NCBI RefSeq assembly: GCF_000425485.1
Contig: NZ_KE384386.1
Coordinates: 144,097 to 208,096, forward strand
DNA: 64,000 nucleotides
Origin: Flavobacterium tegetincola DSM 22377
GTDB lineage: Bacteria; Bacteroidota; Bacteroidia; Flavobacteriales; Flavobacteriaceae
Direction: 5' to 3'
Position 1 is the stretch's first letter. Each line of letters opens with the position of its first letter. Positions 18,606 through 26,861 of this stretch are shown piece after piece. The notes under the pieces are model-generated. The model saw nothing but the letters and a program-made list of their open reading frames with translations. It made no database searches and was not told the origin of the DNA. Both the position numbers and the translations under genes were made by a program.

Positions 18606-19664
18606 ATGAGCACAACTCAAGTAAAAGCATATGGTGCTGCAGATAAAGACGCTGATTTAAAAAAAATGAGCATCGAAAGACGAGCAGTAACCGCTACGGA
18701 TATTGAAATAGAAATTTTATATTGTGGTGTATGTCACTCCGATCTACATACCGCTCGAAACGATTGGGGAGGAACCCTATATCCCACCGTTCCCGGACAT
18801 GAAATTGTTGGTCGAATCACACAAGTCGGAAGCGAAGTAACAAAAATGAAGGTGGGCGACTTAGCTGGTGTAGGCTGTATGGTGGATTCGTGCCAAACTT
18901 GCGATAACTGCAAGCAAGATCTAGAACAATATTGCTCAAACGGTTGGGTAGGAACGTACAATGGCGAAGATAAACATTCAGAAGGTTACACTTTTGGAGG
19001 TTACTCTGAAAAAGTGGTAGTGGATCAAAATTTTGTTTTAAAAGTCCCAACAAACTTAAATTTAGCAGCAGTTGCACCTTTACTTTGTGCAGGAATAACT
19101 ACGTGGTCGCCTTTAAAACACTGGAAAGTAGGTAAAGGTAGTAAAGTAGCCGTTGTAGGTTTAGGAGGATTGGGACACATGGCTATAAAATTAGCTAAAG
19201 GTTTAGGTGCTGAAGTCACACTTTTTTCAAGATCTACTGATAAAATCAGCGATGCAAAGGAATTAGGTGCTGATACCGTTATTATTTCCACAGATGAAAA
19301 TCAAATGGTTTCTGTAAATAATCGCTTTGACTTGATTATTGATACAGTTCCTTACGTTCACGATATCAATCCGTACGTTTCGACTTTAAATGTCAATGGA
19401 ACTATAGTTTTAGTAGGATATCTTGGACCATTAGATCCCTTTTTAAATTCTGTTCCGATGATTTTAGGCCGCAAATCGGTGGCAGGGTCACTAATTGGAG
19501 GAATTGCAGAAACACAAGAAATGCTTGATTTCTGTGGTGCTAACAATATCGTTTCTGACATCGAGCTTATTAAAATGGAAGACATCAATACTGCTTACGA
19601 ACGTATGTTAAAAAGCGATGTAAAATACCGCTTTGTAATTGATATGGCGTCTCTTAAATCTTAA
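18606..19664 (+). CDS. Zinc-dependent NAD(P)-dependent alcohol dehydrogenase (YahK/CAD type)
   Basis: This 352-residue medium-chain dehydrogenase interconverts aldehydes and primary alcohols. Catalytic zinc ligands are visible in CGVCHSDLH and GHEIVG. The structural zinc lobe has four Cys in SCQTCDNCKQDLEQYC. The Rossmann fold shows VGLGGLGHMAIKLAK. The second strand ends in TLFSRSTDK rather than an acidic residue, which favours NADPH over NADH. Overall it matches the YahK/cinnamyl-alcohol-dehydrogenase branch that reduces broad aldehydes. It is monocistronic, with its own promoter and terminator, and not obviously linked to its neighbours. Confidence 0.95.
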   Translation: MSTTQVKAYGAADKDADLKKMSIERRAVTATDIEIEILYCGVCHSDLHTARNDWGGTLYPTVPGHEIVGRITQVGSEVTKMKVGDLAGVGCMVDSCQTCDNCKQDLEQYCSNGWVGTYNGEDKHSEGYTFGGYSEKVVVDQNFVLKVPTNLNLAAVAPLLCAGITTWSPLKHWKVGKGSKVAVVGLGGLGHMAIKLAKGLGAEVTLFSRSTDKISDAKELGADTVIISTDENQMVSVNNRFDLIIDTVPYVHDINPYVSTLNVNGTIVLVGYLGPLDPFLNSVPMILGRKSVAGSLIGGIAETQEMLDFCGANNIVSDIELIKMEDINTAYERMLKSDVKYRFVIDMASLKS

Positions 19665-19708
19665 AAACGCATCCTTTATTTTCTATGGAAAGTACTTTTT
19701 ATTAATAA

Positions 19709-19748
19709 CAAACCCTTTAAATTTTACAATTTGAAGGGTTTGCTTTTT
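19709..19748 (+). terminator. Terminator of the alcohol dehydrogenase gene
   Basis: A long stem (CAAACCCTTTAAATT with AATTTGAAGGGTTTG, one wobble) is followed by a short T-run on the plus strand, 44 bp after the stop. Confidence 0.8.
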
Positions 19749-19790
19749 AAAATGATGTCACTCTAGATATAACCTGCAAAGTGCAGTCAT

Positions 19791-19825
19791 AAAAAAAACC
19801 GTCTCAACAATTGAGACGGTTTTTC
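19791..19825 (-). terminator. Terminator of the DUF2911 gene, possibly bidirectional
   Basis: A 13-bp stem (AAAACCGTCTCAA with TTGAGACGGTTTT) is flanked by A-rich DNA on the left and Ts on the right, so it can terminate on both strands. It lies 22 bp beyond the minus-strand stop at 19848. Confidence 0.85.
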
Positions 19826-19847
19826 ATACTTAAAGAAATGAAAAAAA

Positions 19848-20693
19848 TTATTTCTTGCTCCATTCAGCAATACTGTCTTTATTCATTTTTACGTAATCGT
19901 TATTTTTCGCTGTTTCAGCAGCTGCAAGAGAAAGTTTTGCTGTTTCAATAGCTCCTTTTTTGTCTCCTAATTTTGCTTGAATCAATGATTTTTGTCTCAA
20001 CTGCCAAAACGGTTTTGCATCATTCATAGTCAACGCTTTGTCTACATATTCCAATGCTTTTTTCATGTCGCCATTTGATTGGAAATAATACGTTCCTGCT
20101 GCATAGTAATCTGCTGCATTTGGTCCGTCCAAAGCTTTAGCGATGCTTGCCATTGCAATTTTATCTGTTGGAACTTCTACTTTCACCGCTACCAATGTTT
20201 TCTCCCAAGAAATTTCAAGGTGTCCAAAATTGTTATCCAAGTTATTCATAGCAATCGTAAACGTCTCCAATCTGTTGTTCAACATTTGTGGTTTAGCCGT
20301 TGTTTTTAAAGCCACTTTCGACTCATCCATATTTTCTGGAGTTCCCCAGTTGTCTGTATCTGTGTAGAACATGATATCCCAATTGTCCGCTTTAGGAACA
20401 GTAAAAATGGCATATTTTCCTTTAGGCAACATTTTTCCATCAATCATTACATCATCCGAAAAAGTAACAATTGAATTCGCATTTGCACCCGTTCTCCATA
20501 ATTTTCCAAAAGGAACTAAATCGCCAAAAATGGTTCTTCCTTTTGCACTTGGTCTGCTGTAATCAATAGAAACGTCAGTCATTCCTACCATTTGAGAAAC
20601 CATCGCTTTTGGACTTGGTTGAGGAGTTTTTACTTGGGAAAATCCAGTTGAACAAACAACTGCCATTAATAAAGTTGTAAGTAATTTTTTCAT
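19848..20693 (-). CDS. DUF2911 domain-containing secreted protein
   Basis: This 281-residue protein has a signal peptide (1-19, ending GFSQ). A DUF2911 domain at about residues 25-165 shows the typical features VSIDYSRPSAKGRTIFGDLVPFGKLWRTGANANS (cited in part) and the strand DNWDIMFYTDTDNWG. The C-terminal third (about 185-281) is helical and TPR-like, with YFQSNGDMKKALEYVDKALTMN. DUF2911 proteins are abundant exported proteins of Bacteroidota with no established function. The gene has its own promoter (TATCTTTG) and terminator. Confidence 0.92.
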   Translation of the reverse strand: MKKLLTTLLMAVVCSTGFSQVKTPQPSPKAMVSQMVGMTDVSIDYSRPSAKGRTIFGDLVPFGKLWRTGANANSIVTFSDDVMIDGKMLPKGKYAIFTVPKADNWDIMFYTDTDNWGTPENMDESKVALKTTAKPQMLNNRLETFTIAMNNLDNNFGHLEISWEKTLVAVKVEVPTDKIAMASIAKALDGPNAADYYAAGTYYFQSNGDMKKALEYVDKALTMNDAKPFWQLRQKSLIQAKLGDKKGAIETAKLSLAAAETAKNNDYVKMNKDSIAEWSKK

Positions 20694-20719
20694 GCTTAAT
20701 ATCTTAAAAAGTTAGTGCT

Positions 20720-20727
20720 CAAAGATA
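20720..20727 (-). promoter_or_regulatory. -7 box TATCTTTG of the DUF2911 gene
   Basis: A perfect TAnnTTTG match on the minus strand 27 bp before the ATG at 20693. Confidence 0.6.
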
Positions 20728-20837
20728 GCATTCTTATGGAATTATAAAAGTTAAAATAAACCCAAAATGAATATTATGTTTAACCAAATACGTCAAAAGT
20801 TAAACATTATTTGTACTTTTACCAAAATTATTATTCG

Positions 20838-21299
20838 ATGATTTATACAAAAAGTAGTACACAAAGATTACCTATTTCTATGGACGTGGCGTGGGAATTT
20901 CTTTCTAATCCAAGAAATTTAAAAACCATTACACCCGATTACATGAGTTTCAATATCATTTCTGGCGCAGATAGAAAAATGTATGCGGGACAAATAATTC
21001 AGTATATTGTAACTCCGGTGTTAGGCATCAAGGCCAAATGGGTTTCTGAAATTACGCAAGTTGTGGAAAAAGAATATTTTATTGACGAACAACGGTTTGG
21101 ACCGTACGCATTTTGGCACCACAAACATTTCATCAAAGAAATTGAAGGCGGCGTGGAAATGGAAGACATCATTGATTATAAAGTACCAATGGGAATTCTT
21201 GGCCAAATGGTGCATCCTTTTTTGGTTCAACCAAAATTAGAAGAGATATTTGAATACCGAAGAAAAAAATTAATAGAGCTTTTTGGCGAATTAAAATAG
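20838..21299 (+). CDS. SRPBCC (START-like) family protein
   Basis: This 153-residue protein has a START/SRPBCC helix-grip fold pattern: N-terminal strand with LPISMDVAWEFLSNPRNLKTITPDYM, alternating strands ending in the basket region FGPYAFWHHKHFIKE, and a long C-terminal helix. These proteins bind hydrophobic ligands. The longer frame begins nine codons upstream, but family members start at MIYTKSSTQ, so I chose 20838. It is the first gene of a tight operon with an SDR (8-bp gap) and a photolyase (11-bp gap). That context suggests a role linked to light or DNA-damage response, perhaps in pigment or lipid chemistry. This is an inference. Confidence 0.85.
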   Translation: MIYTKSSTQRLPISMDVAWEFLSNPRNLKTITPDYMSFNIISGADRKMYAGQIIQYIVTPVLGIKAKWVSEITQVVEKEYFIDEQRFGPYAFWHHKHFIKEIEGGVEMEDIIDYKVPMGILGQMVHPFLVQPKLEEIFEYRRKKLIELFGELK

Positions 21300-21307
21300 A
21301 ACTAAAG

Positions 21308-22000
21308 ATGAAAAATATATTATTAATAGGAGGATCACACGGAATTGGACTTGAAATTGCAAAAAACTTAAGTGCAACTCATAACATCATAGTTGCATCA
21401 AGAACAGCGGAGCATTTAGGCGACATGAATTTAAAACACATCACATTTGACGCTTCAACAGATACTTTAGATTTATCTGCCTTGCCAGAATCCTTAGATG
21501 GATTTGTATATTGTCCGGGAAGTATCAATTTAAAACCGTTCAAGAATTTAAAAATAGAGCAGTTTCAAGAAGATTTGGAGATTAATTACATTTACATGGT
21601 CAAGATTTTCCAAACTATTTTACCAAAATTATTAGCGTCTCCCCAAGCTAGTGTTGTTTTATTTAGTAGTGTTGCCGCAAGTACAGGAATGCCTTTCCAC
21701 TCCAGTATAGCTGGTGCTAAAGCTGCTGTAGAGGGTTTTGCAAAAGCAGTTGCTGCCGAATTTGCACCCAAAATTAGAGTAAATACGATCGCTCCATCAA
21801 TTACGAACACGCCGTTAGCCGATAAATTCTTAAATTCGGACGTGAAAACAGAACGTGCTGCCGAAAGACATCCTTTGAAAAAAGTAGGACAACCGCAAGA
21901 TATTGCGCAAATGGCACAATTTTTACTTAGTGATAACGCCTCTTGGATCACCGGACAAGTTTTTCACGTGGACGGCGGAATGTCTACTTTAAACCTATAA
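21308..22000 (+). CDS. Short-chain dehydrogenase/reductase lacking the catalytic Tyr
   Basis: A 230-residue SDR fold with the cofactor loop GGSHGIGLEIA (8-18), the serine region VVLFSSVAAS (Ser121) and the C-terminal signature GQVFHVDGGMS. At the YxxxK active site the sequence is SSIAGAK, so Ile134 stands four residues before Lys138 where Tyr is expected. The classic proton donor is absent. It may still bind NAD(P), use another donor, or be non-catalytic. It lies between the SRPBCC gene (8 bp) and the photolyase (11 bp) and is certainly co-transcribed with them. Confidence 0.9.
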   Translation: MKNILLIGGSHGIGLEIAKNLSATHNIIVASRTAEHLGDMNLKHITFDASTDTLDLSALPESLDGFVYCPGSINLKPFKNLKIEQFQEDLEINYIYMVKIFQTILPKLLASPQASVVLFSSVAASTGMPFHSSIAGAKAAVEGFAKAVAAEFAPKIRVNTIAPSITNTPLADKFLNSDVKTERAAERHPLKKVGQPQDIAQMAQFLLSDNASWITGQVFHVDGGMSTLNL

Positions 22001-22011
22001 AATACAACAAA

Positions 22012-23298
22012 ATGACGATTTTTTGGTTCAGACGCGATTTACGATTAGACGACAACCACGGGTTATTTGAAGCTCTATCTACTTCAGAAGCCGTTCTCCC
22101 TATTTTTATTTTTGACAAAATGATTTTAGACGAACTGCCAAAGGACGATGCTCGAGTGACTTTTATTCATGAGAGTTTAGTCGGTATTAATACTAAATTG
22201 CAAAAAGTTAACAAGTCATTGGCTGTTTTTTATGGAAATCCAGAGGAAGTTTGGGAACAAATTACATCTGAAAACGACATAAATGCAGTGTACACCAATC
22301 ACGATTATGAACCTTATGCGTTGAAAAGAGATGCAAAACTAAAATTGTATTTTGAACAAAAGGGAATTTCGTTTCAGACTTACAAAGACCAAGTTATTTT
22401 TGAAAAAAATGAAGTGGTAAAAGACGACGGTTTACCCTACGTTGTGTATACTCCATTTTCAAACAAGTGGAAAGAAAAACTGAAAAACAATCCCATTGAA
22501 AATTACAACTCTGAGGGATTTTTAGAAAAGATAACAATGCACTCCTATCCTTTTCTGAACTTGGCTGACTTCGGATTTGAATCTTCAACAATTAAAGTTA
22601 AGCCGTATGATATTTCTAAAAAAGTAATTGAAAATTATAATGATACTCGAAATTTTCCAGCGGTAGATCAAACTTCTTATGCCAGTGTTCATTTGCGTTT
22701 TGGCACAATCAGTACACGAAAGTTGGTCCAATATGCAGCAAAATTCCAACAGGAAACCTATTTAAAAGAGTTGATTTGGCGCGAATTCTTCATGCAAATT
22801 TTGTGGCATTTTCCGCATACGGTGCATCAAAGTTTCCGACCTAAATACGACGCAATTCAATGGAAAAATGATGAGAAATTATTTAAAAAATGGTGTCAAG
22901 GTAAAACTGGATATCCAATAGTCGACGCTGGAATGCGGCAATTGAACAAAACCGGCTACATGCACAATCGAGTTCGCATGGTTGTGGCTAGTTTCTTAAC
23001 CAAGCACTTGCTCATTGATTGGCGTTGGGGCGAAACGTATTTTGCACAAAAACTATTGGATTACGAACAATCAAGTAATGTAGGAAATTGGCAATGGGCT
23101 GCCGGATCTGGAGTGGATGCTGCACCTTATTTTCGCATTTTTAATCCTACAGAGCAAGTCAAAAAATTTGACAAAGATTTGAAATACATTAAAAAATGGG
23201 TACCTGAATTGGAAACGCTTCATTATCCAAATCCAATTGTTGATCATAAACAAGCCCGAGAACTTTGTTTGAAAACGTATAAAGAAGCTGTTGGTTAA
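22012..23298 (+). CDS. Deoxyribodipyrimidine photolyase / cryptochrome family
   Basis: This 428-residue flavoprotein repairs UV pyrimidine dimers using blue light. The N-terminal Rossmann antenna domain starts IFWFRRDLRLDDNHGLFEAL. The FAD domain shows WREFFMQILWHFP, the contact region MRQLNKTGYMHNRVRMVVAS, WRWGETYFAQ and SSNVGNWQWAAGSGVDAAPY, typical of class I CPD photolyases. I start at 22012; the upstream part of the longer frame overlaps the SDR gene and precedes the conserved N-terminus. It is the third gene of the SRPBCC-SDR-photolyase operon. A cryptochrome-only role is possible but less likely given the intact FAD core. Confidence 0.94.
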   Translation: MTIFWFRRDLRLDDNHGLFEALSTSEAVLPIFIFDKMILDELPKDDARVTFIHESLVGINTKLQKVNKSLAVFYGNPEEVWEQITSENDINAVYTNHDYEPYALKRDAKLKLYFEQKGISFQTYKDQVIFEKNEVVKDDGLPYVVYTPFSNKWKEKLKNNPIENYNSEGFLEKITMHSYPFLNLADFGFESSTIKVKPYDISKKVIENYNDTRNFPAVDQTSYASVHLRFGTISTRKLVQYAAKFQQETYLKELIWREFFMQILWHFPHTVHQSFRPKYDAIQWKNDEKLFKKWCQGKTGYPIVDAGMRQLNKTGYMHNRVRMVVASFLTKHLLIDWRWGETYFAQKLLDYEQSSNVGNWQWAAGSGVDAAPYFRIFNPTEQVKKFDKDLKYIKKWVPELETLHYPNPIVDHKQARELCLKTYKEAVG

Positions 23299-23340
23299 TG
23301 CTTATTTAACCTTACTTTTCATTAGTTATACCACCTAATT

Positions 23341-24000
23341 TTAAACGCTAATTTCTCGAATTGTATCGTAATTCAGTTCCTTATAATTATAAATAATTTT
23401 GTCCGCTAAGGATTGATTTTGAGAGTCAACTCCAGACGCTTTGTAAGCAATACAATACACTCCTGCCGCATTTGCTGCCTTAATTCCGTTCGTACTGTCT
23501 TCAATGATAATGCATTCTGAAGGTGAATTTTCTGACAATTCAACTGCTTTTAGGAAAATAGCTGGATTTGGTTTTGATTCTGGAAAATCTGCACCGCTAA
23601 CTTTGTACGAAAAATAAGTGTGCAAGTCAAATCGGTCAAAAATGGCATTGATAATTTCCATCTCAGAGGAAGAAGCCACAATGATTTGCATGCCTTTTTG
23701 ATGCAAATCGACAATGAGTTCCTTTACGCCGTCAATTAAATCATGTGTTGAATCACTTTTAAATGCGTTTACAAATAATCTGTTTTTTTCGGCAATTAGC
23801 TCTGAAACATCTTCGTGTAACTGAAATTTAGTCTTTAGTTTTTGGTAAATCATTTTATTCGAACTTCCTGTGAAAGTGGCAAACAATTCGTCTGAAACTT
23901 CGATATTCAAATCTTTAAATTGCACTTTGCAAACCTGATGGTGCAGGGGTTCACTATTTACCAAAACACCATCCATATCAAAAATTACCGTTTTTATCAA
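23341..24000 (-). CDS. HAD-IA family hydrolase (beta-phosphoglucomutase-like), copy 2
   Basis: This 219-residue HAD-superfamily phosphatase or mutase has motif I DMDGVLVNSE (nucleophile Asp and acid/base Asp), motif II VASSS, motif III Lys in SKPNPAIF, and motif IV IIEDSTNGIKAA. The four-helix cap follows motif I. It is a close relative of the gene 10 bp upstream (24011-24667), with the same motif order and length, and the two form an operon of tandem paralogues. The family acts on small phosphorylated sugars; the precise substrate is not readable. Confidence 0.92.
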   Translation of the reverse strand: MIKTVIFDMDGVLVNSEPLHHQVCKVQFKDLNIEVSDELFATFTGSSNKMIYQKLKTKFQLHEDVSELIAEKNRLFVNAFKSDSTHDLIDGVKELIVDLHQKGMQIIVASSSEMEIINAIFDRFDLHTYFSYKVSGADFPESKPNPAIFLKAVELSENSPSECIIIEDSTNGIKAANAAGVYCIAYKASGVDSQNQSLADKIIYNYKELNYDTIREISV

Positions 24001-24010
24001 AATAAATTAT

Positions 24011-24667
24011 TTAGTTGAAGTTTCTAATTTGTGTCAAAGTCAGTTCGTCAAAGTGATTTACGATGATATTTGCTTTGGATAAGTCCTGCATTTTAGAGTG
24101 TTCGCTATTGTAGCCTACGCAGAAAATTCCAGCACCAACCGCCGCTTCAATACCGTTCCAACTGTCTTCGATTACGATACAATCGCCTTTTGGAAATTTG
24201 GATAAACGTGCAGCATGTTCAAAAATAGCAGGATGCGGCTTACTTTTAGGAAAATCCTCACCGCTCACAATGTGCGAAAAATATTGGTGCAACTGAAAGC
24301 GTTTAAATACACGATCGATAGTAACTTTAGACGCTGAAGAAGCTACAATTAGTTCAAAACCATCTGCATGCAAGGTCTGAATCAAATTTTCAACACCTTC
24401 AATCAAGCATAAATCTTCTTTGGTGTCAAAAGCATCGTTGAAAATAGCTCTTTTACGTTGAATTAAATCTTCCACTTCATGATTGATTTCAAAAGTAGCC
24501 TTTAATTTTTGGAATACATTCCGAGTCGAATTTCCGGTATAAGTAGCAAACATTTCGTCCGTAACTACTACGTTAAGTTCGTCAAAATGTTTAAAATAAG
24601 CATAGCGATGAACCGGTTCTGTGTCAACGATGACGCCATCCATGTCAAAAATTATAGTATTAATCAT
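24011..24667 (-). CDS. HAD-IA family hydrolase (beta-phosphoglucomutase-like), copy 1
   Basis: A 218-residue HAD phosphatase or mutase with motif I DMDGVIVDTEPVHR, a helical cap, motif II VASSA, motif III SKPHPAIF and motif IV VIEDSWNGIEAA. The conserved positions mirror those of the downstream gene 23341-24000, from which it is separated by 10 bp, so a local duplication seems likely. It has the TAAATTTG box 29 bp before its ATG and probably drives both genes. Substrate unknown. Confidence 0.92.
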   Translation of the reverse strand: MINTIIFDMDGVIVDTEPVHRYAYFKHFDELNVVVTDEMFATYTGNSTRNVFQKLKATFEINHEVEDLIQRKRAIFNDAFDTKEDLCLIEGVENLIQTLHADGFELIVASSASKVTIDRVFKRFQLHQYFSHIVSGEDFPKSKPHPAIFEHAARLSKFPKGDCIVIEDSWNGIEAAVGAGIFCVGYNSEHSKMQDLSKANIIVNHFDELTLTQIRNFN

Positions 24668-24695
24668 GTGAAAAAAGTGTTGTAGTTAGAAGCGG

Positions 24696-24703
24696 CAAAT
24701 TTA
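24696..24703 (-). promoter_or_regulatory. -7 box TAAATTTG of the HAD pair
   Basis: A perfect TAnnTTTG match on the minus strand 29 bp before the ATG at 24667. Confidence 0.6.
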
Positions 24704-24753
24704 CACTTTAATAAATCAACTCACAAGAATCAAAGTTTGAGAATTTGACCTAG

Positions 24754-24789
24754 CAAAAAAAAGCCTGAATCTCTAATTATTCAGGCTTT
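24754..24789 (-). terminator. Terminator of the cyanophycinase-peptidase operon
   Basis: An 11-bp perfect stem (AAAGCCTGAAT with ATTCAGGCTTT) is followed on the minus strand by a T-run, 26 bp past the isoaspartyl peptidase stop. Confidence 0.85.
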
Positions 24790-24814
24790 GTATGGTTCAA
24801 AATTTGGTTTTAAT

Positions 24815-25657
24815 CTATTGAAAAACTTCTTCTAATTGTCCATCAAAACTGGCAAAAACCATAGAAGGATGTGAATCTTGGTGAAAAATAGTACCTTCTT
24901 TATCAATGGCAATTGCTCCCGCAAATCCGTCAATGGGTGTCAATTCCTGAAACGTTTTTGCAAACGCCTCTTTAATCGAAAATCCATCCGTAACCCGTGT
25001 AACAATTTTTGCTGCAACTGCACCACTTACAATATCTTCACCAACACCTGTTAAGCTTACGCCGCAAAATGCATTTGCGTAATTTCCAGCTACCGTTGCC
25101 GAATCTGAAATACGACCCGGAACTTCAAATCCCTTTCCTCCCGTTGAAGTGGCTACCGCAATTTTGCCGTCTTTATCAAAAGCAACGCAGCCCACGGTTC
25201 CTTGACCATTTCCTTCTAGTTTCGCCTCATATTCTGATCTTCTTTGCGGAATTTCTGTAGAGTATACTTCAAATCCATTTTTGCGAGCAAAAGCAGTTGC
25301 ACCACTTCCACCCAACATTTTATCTTCGCAATCCAAAAGTTGTTCTGCAACAAAAACTGGATTTTTTACCTCTTCTATATTGATCACACCACACATTTTT
25401 AAAGAACTTCCATCCATTATAGAAGCACTCATTCTGATCTTTCCGTCACTTTGAATTTGAGAACCAATTCCAGCATTGAACAGCGGGTCGTTTTCGAGTA
25501 AACTTACGGTGTATACAACTGTTTGCAATGCAGAATGATTTTCCATGTAAGAAAATCCGTCCTTAACTATACGTAAAAGTGCTTCCTGTTTGGCAATTTT
25601 AGTCTCGTTGCTAGTTGATGATTCCGAAAAAAAACCGCCGTGAATAATTATTTTCAT
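24815..25657 (-). CDS. Isoaspartyl peptidase / plant-type L-asparaginase
   Basis: This 280-residue Ntn-hydrolase cleaves isoaspartyl dipeptides and, more weakly, asparagine. It is autoprocessed at the conserved GTVGCVAFD, where the Thr (about residue 154) becomes the new N-terminal nucleophile. Other family marks are IHGGFF at the start, NDPLFNAGIGS, STGG and SATVAGNYA. It lies 44 bp downstream of cyanophycinase, whose product is beta-Asp-Arg dipeptide. It is therefore the expected second enzyme of cyanophycin breakdown, releasing Asp and Arg. The C-terminus is short compared with plant enzymes, but the catalytic core is complete. Confidence 0.93.
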   Translation of the reverse strand: MKIIIHGGFFSESSTSNETKIAKQEALLRIVKDGFSYMENHSALQTVVYTVSLLENDPLFNAGIGSQIQSDGKIRMSASIMDGSSLKMCGVINIEEVKNPVFVAEQLLDCEDKMLGGSGATAFARKNGFEVYSTEIPQRRSEYEAKLEGNGQGTVGCVAFDKDGKIAVATSTGGKGFEVPGRISDSATVAGNYANAFCGVSLTGVGEDIVSGAVAAKIVTRVTDGFSIKEAFAKTFQELTPIDGFAGAIAIDKEGTIFHQDSHPSMVFASFDGQLEEVFQ

Positions 25658-25701
25658 AATAAAATTTTAAATGTAAAGGCACTTAATTCAATTCTGAATC
25701 C

Positions 25702-26601
25702 TTAATCGTCTGTTGGAACGCCTAAATCATCCGCATATTGCGACGTATGAATGTGCATTTTGTGCGTCGTTAAATCATACGTATCAAATTTACTCAAAAC
25801 ATGCGTTACCAGATGATTGATTGAAATAGGTTTGCCCAATTCAATTTGAGTCAAGTTGGTATCCTTAATTTCGCGTCCGTCAACCAAAATAACCAGTCCT
25901 GAACCGATAGCCTCCATCGTTACGTTATTGGTAATCAAAAGTCCTGTATCTTCACCCAAACCAATACCTAAAATTCTTGGATTACTGACCACTGACTGAA
26001 ATAACCTTCCGATTCTACCTCTTTGTACAAAGTGCGTATCGATGATTACACCACCAATTAATCCCATTCCTCCCGTAATTTTCACTTCACCTTTAAGTAA
26101 AGCTTCACCACTACTTCCTTGATAAATCATGTTATTTGAAGCAGCTGCGGCACCAGCTGAAGTTCCAGCATAGATGAATTCTTCGGTTTGGTATTTCTTT
26201 AATAACAAATCTTGAAAAAGAGTTCCACCTAAAATTGAAGTCAATCGCAATTGATCTCCACCGGTTACCATAATCACATCGGCAACCTCTAATCGTTTGA
26301 TAATTTCAGGATCTGCAGCTTGTTCTCTCTTTGTAATATCAAAAACGCCTACATTTTTGGCACCCAAATGCGCCAAGGCTTTGACATATTCTGCTCCAAC
26401 TTCTTTTGGAATTTTTGAAGCCGTAGTTAATATTTCAATTCTTGATTCGTTATTATGTTTTGATTCTTCAATAAGTCTTCTTAAAATTCCCGTTTCAAAA
26501 AAGTTAAGATTTTTAGTCACATCTTGATCAAAATGCCCCTCTGTAAAACTTCCTTTGTCAACTGCACCACCTATTATTATTAACTTTCCTTTGATATCCA
26601 T
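25702..26601 (-). CDS. cphB: Cyanophycinase
   Basis: This 299-residue serine exopeptidase of family S51 hydrolyses cyanophycin (multi-L-arginyl-poly-L-aspartate) to beta-Asp-Arg dipeptides. The start MDIKGKLIIIGGAVDKG, the loop MVTGGDQLRLT and the nucleophile elbow AGTSAGAAAASNNMI are characteristic. I start at 26601, because the 16 residues upstream are absent from the family core. The gene is divergent from cphA across 260 bp and precedes the isoaspartyl peptidase by 44 bp, giving a complete storage-polymer cycle. Confidence 0.94.
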   Translation of the reverse strand: MDIKGKLIIIGGAVDKGSFTEGHFDQDVTKNLNFFETGILRRLIEESKHNNESRIEILTTASKIPKEVGAEYVKALAHLGAKNVGVFDITKREQAADPEIIKRLEVADVIMVTGGDQLRLTSILGGTLFQDLLLKKYQTEEFIYAGTSAGAAAASNNMIYQGSSGEALLKGEVKITGGMGLIGGVIIDTHFVQRGRIGRLFQSVVSNPRILGIGLGEDTGLLITNNVTMEAIGSGLVILVDGREIKDTNLTQIELGKPISINHLVTHVLSKFDTYDLTTHKMHIHTSQYADDLGVPTDD

Positions 26602-26861
26602 GTGTTTTTCCTTAATTTGTAAAAGTAACGTATTTTTAAAAAACTCCAAATTTAAGCGTACCTTTTATGAACAATTCTCAATATAAAATGCCAATAATGC
26701 GGTTTGAGAAATCAATAGTGGAAAAAATTATGTTTGGCACAAAAAAAAAATAATTTATACGAATTAATATATTTTATTTAACTATTTTTCTAAAATAAAA
26801 CTTTATCAAAATTAAAGCGGCAAAATAATACTTTCAATAACCCAAAATAAATGCAAATTCA
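26602..26861. other. Divergent intergenic region between cphB and cphA
   Basis: A 260-bp AT-rich region between two diverging genes. A TACTTTTA sequence (one mismatch to TAnnTTTG) on the minus strand about 20 bp before cphB may be its -7 box. I see no palindromic operator or riboswitch. Confidence 0.45.
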
